Positions 27,485 through 36,221 of a DNA stretch of 64,000 bases are shown piece by piece (positions within the stretch are counted from its first letter, which is position 1; every line of letters starts with the position of its first letter). Location: assembly GCF_019797865.1 (NCBI RefSeq), contig NZ_CP081869.1:4788501-4852500 (forward strand), read 5' to 3'. The stretch is from Chenggangzhangella methanolivorans (GTDB lineage: Bacteria > Pseudomonadota > Alphaproteobacteria > Rhizobiales > Methylopilaceae). A program made the position numbers and the translations under genes. The notes beneath the pieces were generated by a model that was not told the DNA's origin, did not search any database, and worked only from the letters and a program-made list of their open reading frames with translations.

Positions 27485-28084
27485 TCACGAGCGCGCAGAG
27501 CACCCGTCGCCCCCGAACCATCGGCGGCAACCGGGCAGAGATAAAGCACGAAGCCCGCGGCTGCGCCATCGCCAAAAACGCGTGGCGGGTTTCCGTCGCC
27601 GCAACGCGGCGAACGTTGAAAAAACGCATCGGAGCTTGCAGTTCGAGACCTTTCCTTCGCATCGCGCTCCGCCGCGGCCGGCGCGAAACCGGCGCGCCGA
27701 CGCATCGCGGCAACAGGGGCCCGATCGCGGGTCCGGGGGAAGAGTGTCTCAGAGGCGCGTTTACGAGGCGTGACCATGCGGACCGGCGCTGCTGAAACGC
27801 GCTTGCCTCCCCTGATCGCCGCCCAGCCTGCCGTCATCCGCCGCCCGATTCGTCCCCGTCGCGGCGTCTCGACTCGGGTTGCAGTCCGACCGGCGACGCG
27901 CTCTGCGCCACATGAGACGCGGCCGTCGCCTGTTGCAAGCGGCGGCGAGGCTTCGGGCGCGCCCTTGCGCTGGAAGATGAGCGGCCTGTCGTATAGATGA
28001 GACACCGCACGCCCATTTCCCGGCGCGGCCCGCAAGCCGCGAACACGCCGCGCCCGGCCGCAACCTGCGAGGATCTTGCAACCG
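27485..28084. other. Divergent intergenic region between lptD and pepA
   Basis: This stretch of 600 bases holds no convincing gene. It must contain the promoters of lptD (minus) and pepA (plus). A small open frame on the minus strand (27447-27713) overlaps the lptD start and lacks family resemblance. In related genomes lptF and lptG normally occupy this position; the gap is too short for either gene and I see no remnant. Confidence 0.5.
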
Positions 28085-29608
28085 ATGTCGAAGTCCCAGG
28101 AGCCGGCGGCGGCCCAGCCCGCGCCGCTGAAGATCGCCTTCCAGAAGCTGACCGCGTCCGCGAGCGGGGTGGTGGTGGCGCTGACCGGACCCGATCTCGC
28201 CTTCGGCTCCGCGACCGCGGCCTGGACCGAGCCGGTCCACGACACGCTGCTGCGCGCCGCCGCCAGCGACCGCTTCAAGGCCAAGGCCGGAGCGTCGTTC
28301 GAGCTGCTGGCGCCCGCGCTGCCCGGCGTCGACCGGCTGATCGTCGTCGGCATCGGCGACGGCAAGGAGCCGACCGACTGGGTGAAGCTCGGCGGCCAGA
28401 TCCGCGGCAAGCTGCCGGCCTCGGCCGAAAACGTCGTCGTGCTTCTGGAGGCCGCGAGCGGTCAGGCGGCGGACGCGGACGCCGCCGCAGACCTCGCTCT
28501 GGGCTTGAGGCTCCGCAGCTATTCGTTCGACACCTACAAGACCAAGAAGAAGGACGACGACGCCGGGCAGCTCGCGAAGGTCACGATCGCGGTCGCGGAC
28601 GAGAGCGCGGCCAAGAAGGCCTGGAAGTCGAAGGAGGGTCTCGCCGAGGGCGTCGAGATCGCCCGTACCCTCGTCAACGAGCCGCCGAACGTCCTGACGC
28701 CGACCGAATTCGCCATGCGCGCCGGAGAGCTCTCCAAGCTCGGCGTCGCGGTCGAGGTGATGGGCGAGAAGGACCTCAAGAAAGCGGGCTTCGGCGCGCT
28801 GCTCGCCGTCGGCCAGGGCTCCCAGCAGGAGAGCCGCGTCGTCGTCATGAAGTGGATGGGCGCCAAGGACAAGGACGAGCAGCCGATCGCCTTCATCGGC
28901 AAGGGCGTGATCTTCGACACCGGCGGCATCTCGATCAAGCCGGGCGCCAGCATGGAGGACATGAAGGGCGACATGGCGGGCGCGGCCTGCGTGGTCGGCC
29001 TCATGCACGCGCTCGCCTCACGCAAGGCCAAGGCCAACGTCATCGGCGCGATCGGCTGCGTGGAGAACATGCCGGACGGAAAGGCCTATCGCCCGGGCGA
29101 CATCCTCACCTCGCTGTCGGGCCAGACCATCGAGGTGATCAACACCGACGCCGAAGGCCGCCTCGTGCTCGCCGACGTGCTGTGGCACGTGCAGGAGATC
29201 TACAAGCCGAAGTTCATGGTCGATCTCGCGACGCTCACCGGCGCGATCCTGGTCGCGCTCGGCGTCGACAACGCCGGCCTGTTCTCGAGCGACGACGAGC
29301 TCGCCGAAAACATCTTCAAGGCCGGCAAGGCGGTGGGCGAGCCGGTGTGGCGCATGCCGCTCGGCCCGGAATACGACAAGCTGATCGACTCGAAGTTCGC
29401 CGACATGAAGCAGACCGGCGGGCGCCACGGCGGATCGATCACCGCGGCGCAGTTCCTGAAGCGCCACACCAACGGGACGCCCTGGGCCCATCTCGACATC
29501 GCCGGCACCGGCATGGGGTCGCCCGCGAGCGACATCAACCGCAGCTGGGGCTCGGGCTGGGGCGTGCGCCTGCTCGACCGTATGGTTGCGGACGCCTACG
29601 AGAAGTGA
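28085..29608 (+). CDS. pepA: Leucyl aminopeptidase (M17)
   Basis: Cytoplasmic two-metal aminopeptidase; PepA homologues can also bind DNA. From the ATG at 28085 (a TTG nine bases upstream is less well spaced from GAGGA) the protein is 507 residues. The N-domain is followed by the catalytic domain with [25 protein letters not shown] and the signature [15 protein letters not shown] holding metal ligands. The C-terminus has [20 protein letters not shown]. It is followed by the convergent parDE pair and then holC; the pepA-holC association is common in Proteobacteria. Confidence 0.95.
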   Translation: MSKSQEPAAAQPAPLKIAFQKLTASASGVVVALTGPDLAFGSATAAWTEPVHDTLLRAAASDRFKAKAGASFELLAPALPGVDRLIVVGIGDGKEPTDWVKLGGQIRGKLPASAENVVVLLEAASGQAADADAAADLALGLRLRSYSFDTYKTKKKDDDAGQLAKVTIAVADESAAKKAWKSKEGLAEGVEIARTLVNEPPNVLTPTEFAMRAGELSKLGVAVEVMGEKDLKKAGFGALLAVGQGSQQESRVVVMKWMGAKDKDEQPIAFIGKGVIFDTGGISIKPGASMEDMKGDMAGAACVVGLMHALASRKAKANVIGAIGCVENMPDGKAYRPGDILTSLSGQTIEVINTDAEGRLVLADVLWHVQEIYKPKFMVDLATLTGAILVALGVDNAGLFSSDDELAENIFKAGKAVGEPVWRMPLGPEYDKLIDSKFADMKQTGGRHGGSITAAQFLKRHTNGTPWAHLDIAGTGMGSPASDINRSWGSGWGVRLLDRMVADAYEK

Positions 29609-29617
29609 AGCGCTGTT

Positions 29618-29648
29618 CCGGACCGGCGGCCGTGCGTCGCCGGTCCGG
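29618..29648. terminator. GC hairpin between convergent pepA and parE
   Basis: Perfect 11-bp inverted repeat (29618-29628 with 29638-29648) with a 9-base loop, just after the pepA stop and 6 bases from the parE stop. It lacks a T tract, so intrinsic termination is uncertain, but the convergent position fits a shared terminator. Confidence 0.5.
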
Positions 29649-29653
29649 GACGT

Positions 29654-29944
29654 TCAGGGACCGGTTCCGCGGATGCTGCGTTCGTGGATGATGGCCAGGA
29701 TGAGAACACCGGGCGGGCGCTCCTCATAATAGATCACGTGACGGCCATGCTCGAACCGGCGCGCGCCGCGGCGGGCTGCGTCGGCGGCGCGACCCATCCG
29801 TGGTTGTTCCGCGAGCGTCGCGCAACACGCCAAGAGCTGATCCACATAGGTCAGCGCGGCGGTTCGGCCGAAGGCCTCGGCCCCGTAAACGTAAAGATCC
29901 CGAAGATCACGCTCGGCTTGCGGGGCCAGAGTCCAATCAGTCAC
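29654..29944 (-). CDS. ParE/RelE-family toxin
   Basis: Toxin of a type II toxin-antitoxin pair. The 96 residues start MTDWTLAPQAERDLRDLYVYG, with the Trp and AERDL pattern of ParE-like plasmid-stabilisation toxins. PRMGRAADAARRGARRFEHGRHVIYY and ILAIIHER near the end also fit. ParE toxins typically poison DNA gyrase, while RelE-like relatives cut mRNA; the sequence does not decide. Its start overlaps the antitoxin stop by eight bases, typical of such operons. Confidence 0.88.
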   Translation of the reverse strand: MTDWTLAPQAERDLRDLYVYGAEAFGRTAALTYVDQLLACCATLAEQPRMGRAADAARRGARRFEHGRHVIYYEERPPGVLILAIIHERSIRGTGP

Positions 29945-30203
29945 GGTAGGTTCCGCGCTGCTTCAGAATGCGGTCGCCTTCCGCGATGATCTCCTCGATG
30001 GTCCGATCGCCCGGCCCCGAAGCGCTCGCCTCGGCGAGTCTCTGCTGCAGCTCCTCCAGCGTCATGCGCGGCTCCCGCCGCTCGCGCTCGCGGCGGACGA
30101 GGTCGCGCATGAAGTCGCTGGTGCTGGCGTAGTCGCCTTTGGCCGTCTCGGCCTCGATCCATTCCTTCATCGCGTCGGGCATCGAGAGCGTCATCGTGGC
30201 CAT
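29937..30203 (-). CDS. ParD-family antitoxin (ribbon-helix-helix)
   Basis: Antitoxin and autorepressor. The 88 residues begin MATMTLSMPDAMKEWIEAETAKGDYASTSDFMRDLVRRE, an RHH DNA-binding and dimerisation module. The C-terminal half is a flexible charged tail (EELQQRLAEASASG...EGDRILKQRG) that would wrap the toxin. AGGAGG lies eight bases before the ATG. A perfect palindrome 18-54 bases upstream is the likely operator. Confidence 0.9.
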   Translation of the reverse strand: MATMTLSMPDAMKEWIEAETAKGDYASTSDFMRDLVRRERERREPRMTLEELQQRLAEASASGPGDRTIEEIIAEGDRILKQRGTYRD

Positions 30204-30220
30204 CGAGATCCTCCTGACAT

Positions 30221-30257
30221 CGCGCTTGTGATTTTATCACAAAATATCACAAGCGCG
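30221..30257. promoter_or_regulatory. Palindromic operator of the ParDE pair
   Basis: Perfect 12-bp inverted repeat CGCGCTTGTGAT (30221-30232) and ATCACAAGCGCG (30246-30257) around 13 bases that include a third half-site ATCACAA (30236-30242). It lies just upstream of the antitoxin start, where RHH antitoxins bind as paired dimers. Confidence 0.7.
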
Positions 30258-30310
30258 GCGGCTCAACTGTTGCTGACGCGGACGCGCCGATGGCGCATGG
30301 TCGGTCCACG

Positions 30311-30754
30311 ATGACCGAAGTCCTGTTCTATCACCTCACCCGGCAGCCGCTCGACAAGGCGCTGCCGTCCCTGCTCGAAAAGTGCCTCGAGCGGAACTGG
30401 AACGTCGTGGTGCAGGCCTCTGCGCCAGAACGTGTTTCGGCGCTCGACGACGCGCTCTGGACGGTCTCGGACGAAAGCTTCCTGCCGCACGGCGCCGGCC
30501 CGGACGGCGCTGACGAGCCGATCTGGCTGACCGTCACGGACCAGAACCCCAACAAGGCTGCGGTGCGCGTGCTGGTCGACGGCGCCGCGCCGCCGGACCT
30601 GTCGGGCTACGAGCGCGCGCTCGTGATGTTCGACGGCCATGACGGCGAGGCGCTCGACGCCGCCCGCGCGCAGTGGAAGACCCTGAAGGCGCAGGGTCAC
30701 GCCGTCACCTACTGGAAGCAGACCGACGACGGCCGCTGGAAGCGCGAGGCCTGA
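30311..30754 (+). CDS. holC: DNA polymerase III subunit chi
   Basis: Clamp-loader accessory protein that links the replisome to SSB. The 147 residues from the ATG at 30311 begin MTEVLFYHLTRQPLDKALPSLLEKCLERNW, the family pattern, with LDDALWTVSDESFLPHG and DGHDGEALDAARAQWK later. An in-frame upstream ATG at 30290 adds seven residues without support. It lies near pepA as in many genomes, but separated by the parDE insertion. Confidence 0.9.
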   Translation: MTEVLFYHLTRQPLDKALPSLLEKCLERNWNVVVQASAPERVSALDDALWTVSDESFLPHGAGPDGADEPIWLTVTDQNPNKAAVRVLVDGAAPPDLSGYERALVMFDGHDGEALDAARAQWKTLKAQGHAVTYWKQTDDGRWKREA

Positions 30755-30766
30755 GCGGCGCGCCTG

Positions 30767-31758
30767 TTATGGCGTCACCAGCCCGTCCATCCGCACCACC
30801 TCGAAGTTGCGTCCGGCGACCTGACGAAGCTCGTCCAGAAGCCGTCCGCTCTTCCAGCGATCGTCGGGCGAGCCGGACAGGAACCAGTCGCTGCCGTTGT
30901 CGGCGACGAACATCCCGTAGGTCCTGAGCGCCTTCAGGATCGCTTTCGTCTCCCGGCTGAAGCCGTCTGGGACGGCGTAGGACGCCTTCAGCCGCACCCG
31001 CATGCCCATGGGGCGAGGTCCGGGTCCGTGTCGGACGACGCCCAGTGGGTGGCGGGCGGCGCATAGGCGCGGCGCGAGCGTGAGACGGTGAAGCGCAACG
31101 CGTGACGGATCGCGCCGGCCGGGGCCTCGTCGTAGCGCACGAGGCCGGGAAAGATCGGCAGTCCCGCGGCGTCGGCGCTGGTCCATCCGGGCTTGGCGGT
31201 TGGCCGGACGTCGTTGGAGTCGAGGTGGAAGACGGCGCCGGAGTCGGCGTTCCAGCCGCCGTCGTCGCGCTTGAACGCGCGGTAGAGCTCGTAGAGCCGG
31301 TCGTTGTCGCGGTCGATCACGATCACATGGCGGTCGCCGCCGAACGGCTTGCCGTTCGGTTTCCAACCCTCGATCCGCGCTTTGGGCGGAATGGGGAAGG
31401 GGCCTTTGTCGCTCTCGTCGCCGTAGGCCTTGTATTTGATCCTGACCTTCGGCCGGTCGCCCGAGACGACCACATAAGGAATGCCGATGATCGCGCCGGC
31501 GTAGGTTCCGCGGCCGAAATCGGGATGGAGCCCGCGATCAAGGCCGATCGAGGCGATGATGCGGTCGGAGTTCGGATCGACGGGGTCTCCGGAGACGTCG
31601 CGATTCCAGGCGTTGTCGGCGGGGAACGGGATCGCGCCGTTGAGGCTCGCGCCGACGCCGAGGGCCGCGCCCTCCATCGACCCGTACCGAGGATCGGCGG
31701 CGGCGGGAGCGCTCGCCAGCGCGAGGCCGAGCGCAAACAGAGCCTGGAACCGCGTCAT
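30767..31758 (-). pseudogene. Uncharacterised secreted protein (frame interrupted, probably by a sequencing error)
   Basis: From the ATG at 31758 (GGAGG upstream) a signal peptide (MTRFQALFALGLALASAPAAA) precedes a mature domain. It has PFPADNAWNRDVSGDPVDPN, GLHPDFGRGTYAGAIIGIPYVVV, GDRHVIVIDRDNDRLYELYRAF and AAGLPIFPGLVRYDE. I know these motifs from a widespread family without known function in bacteria and fungi. Near 31010-31013 a run of Cs on the coding strand is one short; restoring it reads DLAPMGMRVRLKASYAVPDGF, then TYGMFVADNGSDWFLSG to the stop at 30767. Rebuilt length is about 330 residues. Extracytoplasmic; no function proposed. Confidence 0.75.
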
Positions 31759-31913
31759 CGGATGCGCCCTCCCGTGTCGGCCTTCGGCCTCGGCCATTGT
31801 GATCCCGTCGCGAGCGCGCGCAAGCGTTGACCGCGGTCGCCCATTGTTGTCATTTGATCATCATCGATTGCCGACGGGCTCGGCTGAGGCGCGAAGGACG
31901 GGGGACGAGCCAG

Positions 31914-32837
31914 ATGGGCTTCAACTTCAATCCGATCGATGCGGTGAAGAACGTCGCGTCCGGCATCGGCGACGTCGCCGAAGGCGGCGCGCGGGCGTTC
32001 GAGAGCGCCGTCGACACGGCGCGAAGGGCCTCGATCTCCGACATCGGGCATACGGTCCTCGACGTGGCCGGCATGGTTCCGGTGGTCGGCGAGGCGGCCG
32101 ACCTCGCAAACGCCGGCTGGTATGCGGCCGAGGGCGACTTCGCCAACGCCGCGCTATCGGGCGCCGCCGCCATCCCGTTCGCCGGAAACCTCGCGACCGG
32201 CGCCAAATGGGTGAAGCGCGGGGTCGAGGTCGCCGATCATGTCTCCGACGGCGCGAGGACCGTCGATCACGTCGCGGACGCCACGAGAACGACCGAGCGG
32301 GCGGTCGACGGCGGCAGGGCCGCGCCGCCGCCGGCGGGCGGAGGCGGAGGGCCGGGCGGGCCGAACGGCCCGGGGGCGCCTGGCGGCGGACCGAACGGAC
32401 CGGATCTCAACGGCATCTCCTATCGCAGCGACCTGCCGCAGCATCTGAGGGGACCGGACGGCTTCAAGGGCACGCGGCTCAACGGAACCCACAACCAGGA
32501 CGTCGCGATCGCCGAGGTCACGGCGAAGAACTTCCAGCCCACCGTTCGCCCGACCGGGACGAAGGGCGTCAACGAGGTCGAATGGAAGGTGCCGGATCCG
32601 AACAACCCCGGCGAGACGATCACGCGATCGAAGACCACCTACGACCCCAAGGTCTATGACGACCAGACGATGCTCGACATGGCGCAGGGCGCGGGCGAGC
32701 AGGGCTGGGCGAGACATCTCGACGGCGAGCAGGGGCCGTTCCCCGTCACGCAGGACGGCGTGAACTTCAACGTCCACATCAACACCGACCCGACGACCGG
32801 CGCGGCCTATGTCGGCAACGTCCATCCGGTTCCATAA
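31914..32837 (+). CDS. Polymorphic toxin: pre-toxin TG region plus CdiA-like C-terminal toxin domain
   Basis: 307 residues without signal peptide. Residues 48-101 (VLDVAGMVPVVGEAADLANA, then FANAALSGAAAIPFAGNLATGA) match the pre-toxin TG type found just before toxin tips in polymorphic toxins. A Gly/Pro/Asn linker (about 137-166) leads to a C-terminal domain (about 185-307) with LNGTHNQDVAIAEV, EVEWKVPDPNNPGETITR, KTTYDPKVYDDQTMLDMAQ and DGVNFNVHI...VHP. That pattern resembles CdiA-type C-terminal toxins, probably nucleases; the exact class and residues are not determinable by eye. There is no delivery domain such as a filamentous haemagglutinin, RHS, PAAR or LXG. A short gene 22 bases downstream is the candidate immunity gene. 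Confidence 0.75.
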   Translation: MGFNFNPIDAVKNVASGIGDVAEGGARAFESAVDTARRASISDIGHTVLDVAGMVPVVGEAADLANAGWYAAEGDFANAALSGAAAIPFAGNLATGAKWVKRGVEVADHVSDGARTVDHVADATRTTERAVDGGRAAPPPAGGGGGPGGPNGPGAPGGGPNGPDLNGISYRSDLPQHLRGPDGFKGTRLNGTHNQDVAIAEVTAKNFQPTVRPTGTKGVNEVEWKVPDPNNPGETITRSKTTYDPKVYDDQTMLDMAQGAGEQGWARHLDGEQGPFPVTQDGVNFNVHINTDPTTGAAYVGNVHPVP

Positions 32838-32859
32838 GGCGGAGCGGCGCCCCATAACC

Positions 32860-33297
32860 ATGGCCATGACGCTCGACGCCAGCTACCACGCGGCCGTCTT
32901 CGGCGGCTTCGCGCCGCAGGCCGATCAGGACGCCGCGATGAAGCTCGCCTTCAACGCGGTTCTGATGAGCCACCGGCTGCGCGACCTCCGCGACATGCTC
33001 GACCCCGCGACCACGACGTCGGGCCTCGGCGGCGAGCCCGGCTGGACGATCTCCTGGGGAACGCCGCGCGGGGAGCGCGACCGGCCCGACGCCGTCGTGC
33101 TCGCCGAGGTCGATCCGGACGATTTCGCGCTGGCGCATCCCGTGACGCGCATGCGCCGCGACGCCTTCCTCGACATGGTGGCGCGCGGCCTCGCCGAATA
33201 TGAGGCGCGAGGCCCCGGCCAGCGCGGGGCCGCAGACCTTCCCGCGCTGAAGGCGGCGCTCGCCGAGGCGCAGGCGGCGACCGCCCGAGCGGCCTGA
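32860..33297 (+). CDS. Hypothetical protein, candidate immunity protein to the upstream toxin
   Basis: 145 residues from ATG at 32860 (a second ATG at 32866 is equally possible). It is not recognised as a family. Predicted mostly helical and soluble, with several acidic stretches (DQDAAMKLAF, ADEVDPDDF-like AEVDPDDFALAHP) and an Ala-rich C-terminal helix. Its position, 22 bases after the toxin on the same strand, is where cognate immunity genes lie. The immunity role is inference from that arrangement alone. Confidence 0.6.
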   Translation: MAMTLDASYHAAVFGGFAPQADQDAAMKLAFNAVLMSHRLRDLRDMLDPATTTSGLGGEPGWTISWGTPRGERDRPDAVVLAEVDPDDFALAHPVTRMRRDAFLDMVARGLAEYEARGPGQRGAADLPALKAALAEAQAATARAA

Positions 33298-33362
33298 AGC
33301 CGCGTTCCCATCTGCGTGTGGGCGCCCTCGCAGCCGCGCGGCCGCCGCCTAGTTACGCGCGC

Positions 33363-34853
33363 ATGTCGTACCGCGCCGCCTGTCGTTCCGCCCTCGTCCT
33401 CGCCGTGCTGGCCTCGTCTGCGATCGCGCAGGAGGGCGCGCCGCCGAAGGGCGGCAATCCGGCCGCGCTGCCGGCGGACGTTTCCGCCAAGGCCACCGTC
33501 GCGACGGCCGACGACACGCTCGCTTACAGAGTCGGCGTCGAGCAGGTGCCGCTGCACGATCCCAAGGGCGAGAAGGTCGCCGAGATCGTGGTGACGACCT
33601 ACACGCTCGATCGCACCGACGCCGCGACGCGGCCCATCACCTACGCGTTCAACGGCGGCCCCGGCGCCTCTTCGGCCTGGCTCAATTTCGGCGGGCTCGG
33701 CCCGAAGCGGCTGCCCTTCGGCAACGCCGGGAACACGCCCTCCGACCCGCCGGCGCTGATCGACAACGCCGAGACCTGGCTCGCTTTCACAGACCTCGTC
33801 TTCGTCGATCCGGTCGGGACGGGCTACAGCCGAACCGCCGGCGGCGGCTCGAGCGAGCGGTTCTGGTCGGTCGACGGGGACGCCGAGACGCTGTCGCGGA
33901 TCGTCGCCAAACACCTCGCAGCCAAGAACCGGCTAATGTCGCCCGTGTTCCTCGCAGGCGAAAGCTATGGCGGTTTCCGCATTCCCCGCATCGCCCGCGA
34001 ACTCCAGGGCCGCGACGGCGTCGGCGTGCGCGGCCTCGTCGCCATCTCGCCGGTGCTCGATTTCCGGATCCGGCAGGGCGAGCCGACCTCGCCGCTGCCT
34101 TACGTCAACGTGCTGCCCTCGTACGCGGCCGCCAAGCGCGAGCGGGACGGCGACCGGGAGATTTCGCGCGAGCGTCTCGCCGACGTCGAGGCCTATGCGA
34201 CAGGCGCGTTCATGGCGGACCTGATGAAGGGCCCGCGCGACAAGGAGGCGGTAGAGCGGCTGGTCGCGCGGGTCTCCGACCTCACCGGGATCGACCGCGA
34301 GCAGGTGCGCAGGCAGGGCGGGCGGCTCTCGATGCGCAGCTTCGCGCGCGAGCTCCACAGGGGCGGAGACCTTCAGGGCTCGCTCTACGACGCCAATGTC
34401 ACGGCCTTCGACCCCGATCCGTTCTCGCAGCGCGGCTCGTTCGACGACCCGATCCTCGACGGCGCCCGGGCGCCGCTGACCCGCGCGGCGGTCGACTTCT
34501 ATTTCCGCGAGATGGGCTACCGGGTGGATCGCCGCTACGAGCTGATCGCCGCCGACGTCAACCGCTCCTGGAAATGGGGGTCGGGCGTCGACGCGCCCGA
34601 GTCCATGACGGCGCTGCGCGAGGCGCTCGCCTCCGACCCGAAGCTGCGCGTGCTGGTGACGCACGGCGCGACGGATCTCGTGACGCCCTACATGGAATCG
34701 AAGATGGCGCTCGATCAGCTGCCCGCCTTCGGCGACCCGACCCGCGCGGCGCTGAAGGTCTATCCGGGCGGCCACATGTTCTACACCCGCGACGCCTCCC
34801 GCGCCGCGCTCATGCGCGACGTGAAGGCGCTCTACGAGGCGGCGTCGAAATAG
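33363..34853 (+). CDS. S10 family serine carboxypeptidase-like protein
   Basis: Secreted alpha/beta-hydrolase peptidase. The ATG at 33363 gives a signal peptide (MSYRAACRSALVLAVLASSAIAQ) and 496 residues. NGGPGASS forms the oxyanion region, VDPVGTGYSR follows, the nucleophile is in FLAGESYGGFR, and the catalytic His is in YPGGHMFYTRD; an Asp in THGATDLVTP completes the triad. These are the S10 signatures, and length is typical. The substrate is unknown. No operon partner on this strand. Confidence 0.92.
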   Translation: MSYRAACRSALVLAVLASSAIAQEGAPPKGGNPAALPADVSAKATVATADDTLAYRVGVEQVPLHDPKGEKVAEIVVTTYTLDRTDAATRPITYAFNGGPGASSAWLNFGGLGPKRLPFGNAGNTPSDPPALIDNAETWLAFTDLVFVDPVGTGYSRTAGGGSSERFWSVDGDAETLSRIVAKHLAAKNRLMSPVFLAGESYGGFRIPRIARELQGRDGVGVRGLVAISPVLDFRIRQGEPTSPLPYVNVLPSYAAAKRERDGDREISRERLADVEAYATGAFMADLMKGPRDKEAVERLVARVSDLTGIDREQVRRQGGRLSMRSFARELHRGGDLQGSLYDANVTAFDPDPFSQRGSFDDPILDGARAPLTRAAVDFYFREMGYRVDRRYELIAADVNRSWKWGSGVDAPESMTALREALASDPKLRVLVTHGATDLVTPYMESKMALDQLPAFGDPTRAALKVYPGGHMFYTRDASRAALMRDVKALYEAASK

Positions 34854-34863
34854 GCGGCGGGCG

Positions 34864-35592
34864 TCACTTCGTCGGGTCGAACTCGACGCCGTCGCCGATC
34901 GCCTCGATGGCGGGGCCGATCTTGGCCGGCGCGCGCCGCCAGACTGTCTTGTAGTCCTTCGCGTCCTGGTCGATGCGCCCCTTGGCGTCGCTCATCTTGC
35001 CCGACAGATAGTTGATGCTGACGACCTCGACCTCGCCCGAGTTCCGCTGGGTGTCGTCGCGGTCGTAGCCGACCAGTTCGAGCGTCCCGCCCTTCAGGCG
35101 GAACGTGTAGGAGATGTTCGACATGCCCCAGCCGCCGGCGTTGGCGAACAGGGAGATCGCGACCTTCACCGCCCCGCGCGCGATCGAGAGGCCGCCGTCG
35201 GCCGAAAAGGCGTCGTCGATGTTGGGCTGGTCTCGCCTGGGTATGAGCGTCGCGTTCTGGACGGCGAGGCGGTAGCCGCCGTCGGTCGCGAGCGCGACGC
35301 CGAGGATGCGCGGATTGGTGTCGATCTCGTCGCCGCCGATCCCGTCCTTGTTGTCGATGACGAGCTTCGGGTCCGCGCCGTGCAGCACGAAGGCGGCGTC
35401 CGGCTTGCCGTCGCCGTCGAGGTCGCCTGCCGCCTTGGCCTCGACCGTCCAGCCCTGCGGCGCGAAGCCCTCGACCGACGACGCGGCCGCAGGCAGCGTC
35501 GGGATCGCGGCCGGCGGCGGGTCGTCCCAGGCGATCGCCGGGACGACGGCGGCGGCGAAGATGAGGGTGGAGGCGGCGAAGGCTGCGCGCAT
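34864..35592 (-). CDS. Secreted hypothetical protein with a calcium-binding-like repeat
   Basis: 242 residues with a signal peptide (residues 1-21, ending AIAW). AGDLDGDGKPDAAFVL near residue 56 matches the Asp-rich loop of FG-GAP/VCBS-like repeats that bind calcium. The rest is beta-rich (NISYTFRLKGGTLELVGYDRDD). No full family recognised. It lies convergent to the S10 peptidase and 23 bases downstream of a membrane-protein gene; no shared function is evident. Confidence 0.65.
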   Translation of the reverse strand: MRAAFAASTLIFAAAVVPAIAWDDPPPAAIPTLPAAASSVEGFAPQGWTVEAKAAGDLDGDGKPDAAFVLHGADPKLVIDNKDGIGGDEIDTNPRILGVALATDGGYRLAVQNATLIPRRDQPNIDDAFSADGGLSIARGAVKVAISLFANAGGWGMSNISYTFRLKGGTLELVGYDRDDTQRNSGEVEVVSINYLSGKMSDAKGRIDQDAKDYKTVWRRAPAKIGPAIEAIGDGVEFDPTK

Positions 35593-35615
35593 GACCTCGG
35601 ATCCTCAGCGTGTCG

Positions 35616-36194
35616 TCAGGCCGCCTCTGCGGCCTGAGCGGCTGGCGGCGCGGACGGGACCGCGACGCGGTTGCGATAATAGGCGTTCGGCCGCACGCCG
35701 CCGAGAAGATAGCTCCACAGGCCGAAGGTCATGAACAGCGCGATGAACCATCCGGGCGCGTAGGACGGAATCAGCACCCAGAGCCCGGAAAGATCCATCC
35801 CGTTCTTCGCGAACATCGCCGCCTGACCTGCGATTGGGGACACGAGCCCGACCAGAAACTGGATCCCGAAGCCCGCCACCGTCACGGCCGGCGTCGCGCG
35901 GGCGCGGGCGAGCGTCATCACGAAGAAAACCACGCACAGGATCGAGAAGGTGAGGCTCGGGATCAGGAAGATCAGCGACGCGATCCTCATCGACTCCGAC
36001 GGCGAGAAGAGCGCGTCGGCGAGCGGTTCGAGCCCGCTGACGCCGACCCAGGCGAGAAGCGCGAGAACGCCGAGCACGAACGGGATGGCGATCCATCCGG
36101 CGACGATCGTCAGCGCGAGTAGGCCGCCGCCCATCCGGCCGTGCGGCCACGCTTTCCTGCGCGCCTCGTCGAGTGGCTTCCAGTTCTTCGCCAT
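35616..36194 (-). CDS. Multi-pass membrane protein (hypothetical)
   Basis: 192 residues with about four hydrophobic segments (residues 24-50, 68-93, 100-125, 137-165), a soluble N-terminus (MAKNWKPLDEARRKAWPHG) and an Ala/Pro tail. The sequence is not recognised as a family. It is downstream of a YeeE-type transporter gene on the same strand (27-base gap), so they may be co-transcribed. Confidence 0.6.
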   Translation of the reverse strand: MAKNWKPLDEARRKAWPHGRMGGGLLALTIVAGWIAIPFVLGVLALLAWVGVSGLEPLADALFSPSESMRIASLIFLIPSLTFSILCVVFFVMTLARARATPAVTVAGFGIQFLVGLVSPIAGQAAMFAKNGMDLSGLWVLIPSYAPGWFIALFMTFGLWSYLLGGVRPNAYYRNRVAVPSAPPAAQAAEAA

Positions 36195-36221
36195 TGTCGG
36201 CTCTCCGGGCGTGTCTGGTGC

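Noticed and set aside
24830..27544. A 904-codon plus-strand open frame opposite lptD
   Set aside because: Antisense to a well-supported lptD and of shadow-like composition (Arg, Val, Ala, Asp only); no motif.
27447..27713. Small minus-strand ORF in the lptD-pepA gap as a remnant of lptG
   Set aside because: No membrane segments or LptF/LptG motifs; it overlaps the lptD start and looks random.
31556..32659. Plus-strand 367-codon frame overlapping the polymorphic toxin
   Set aside because: It runs in a different frame from the toxin, is Arg/Gly/Ala-rich without motifs, and starts inside the convergent secreted-protein gene.
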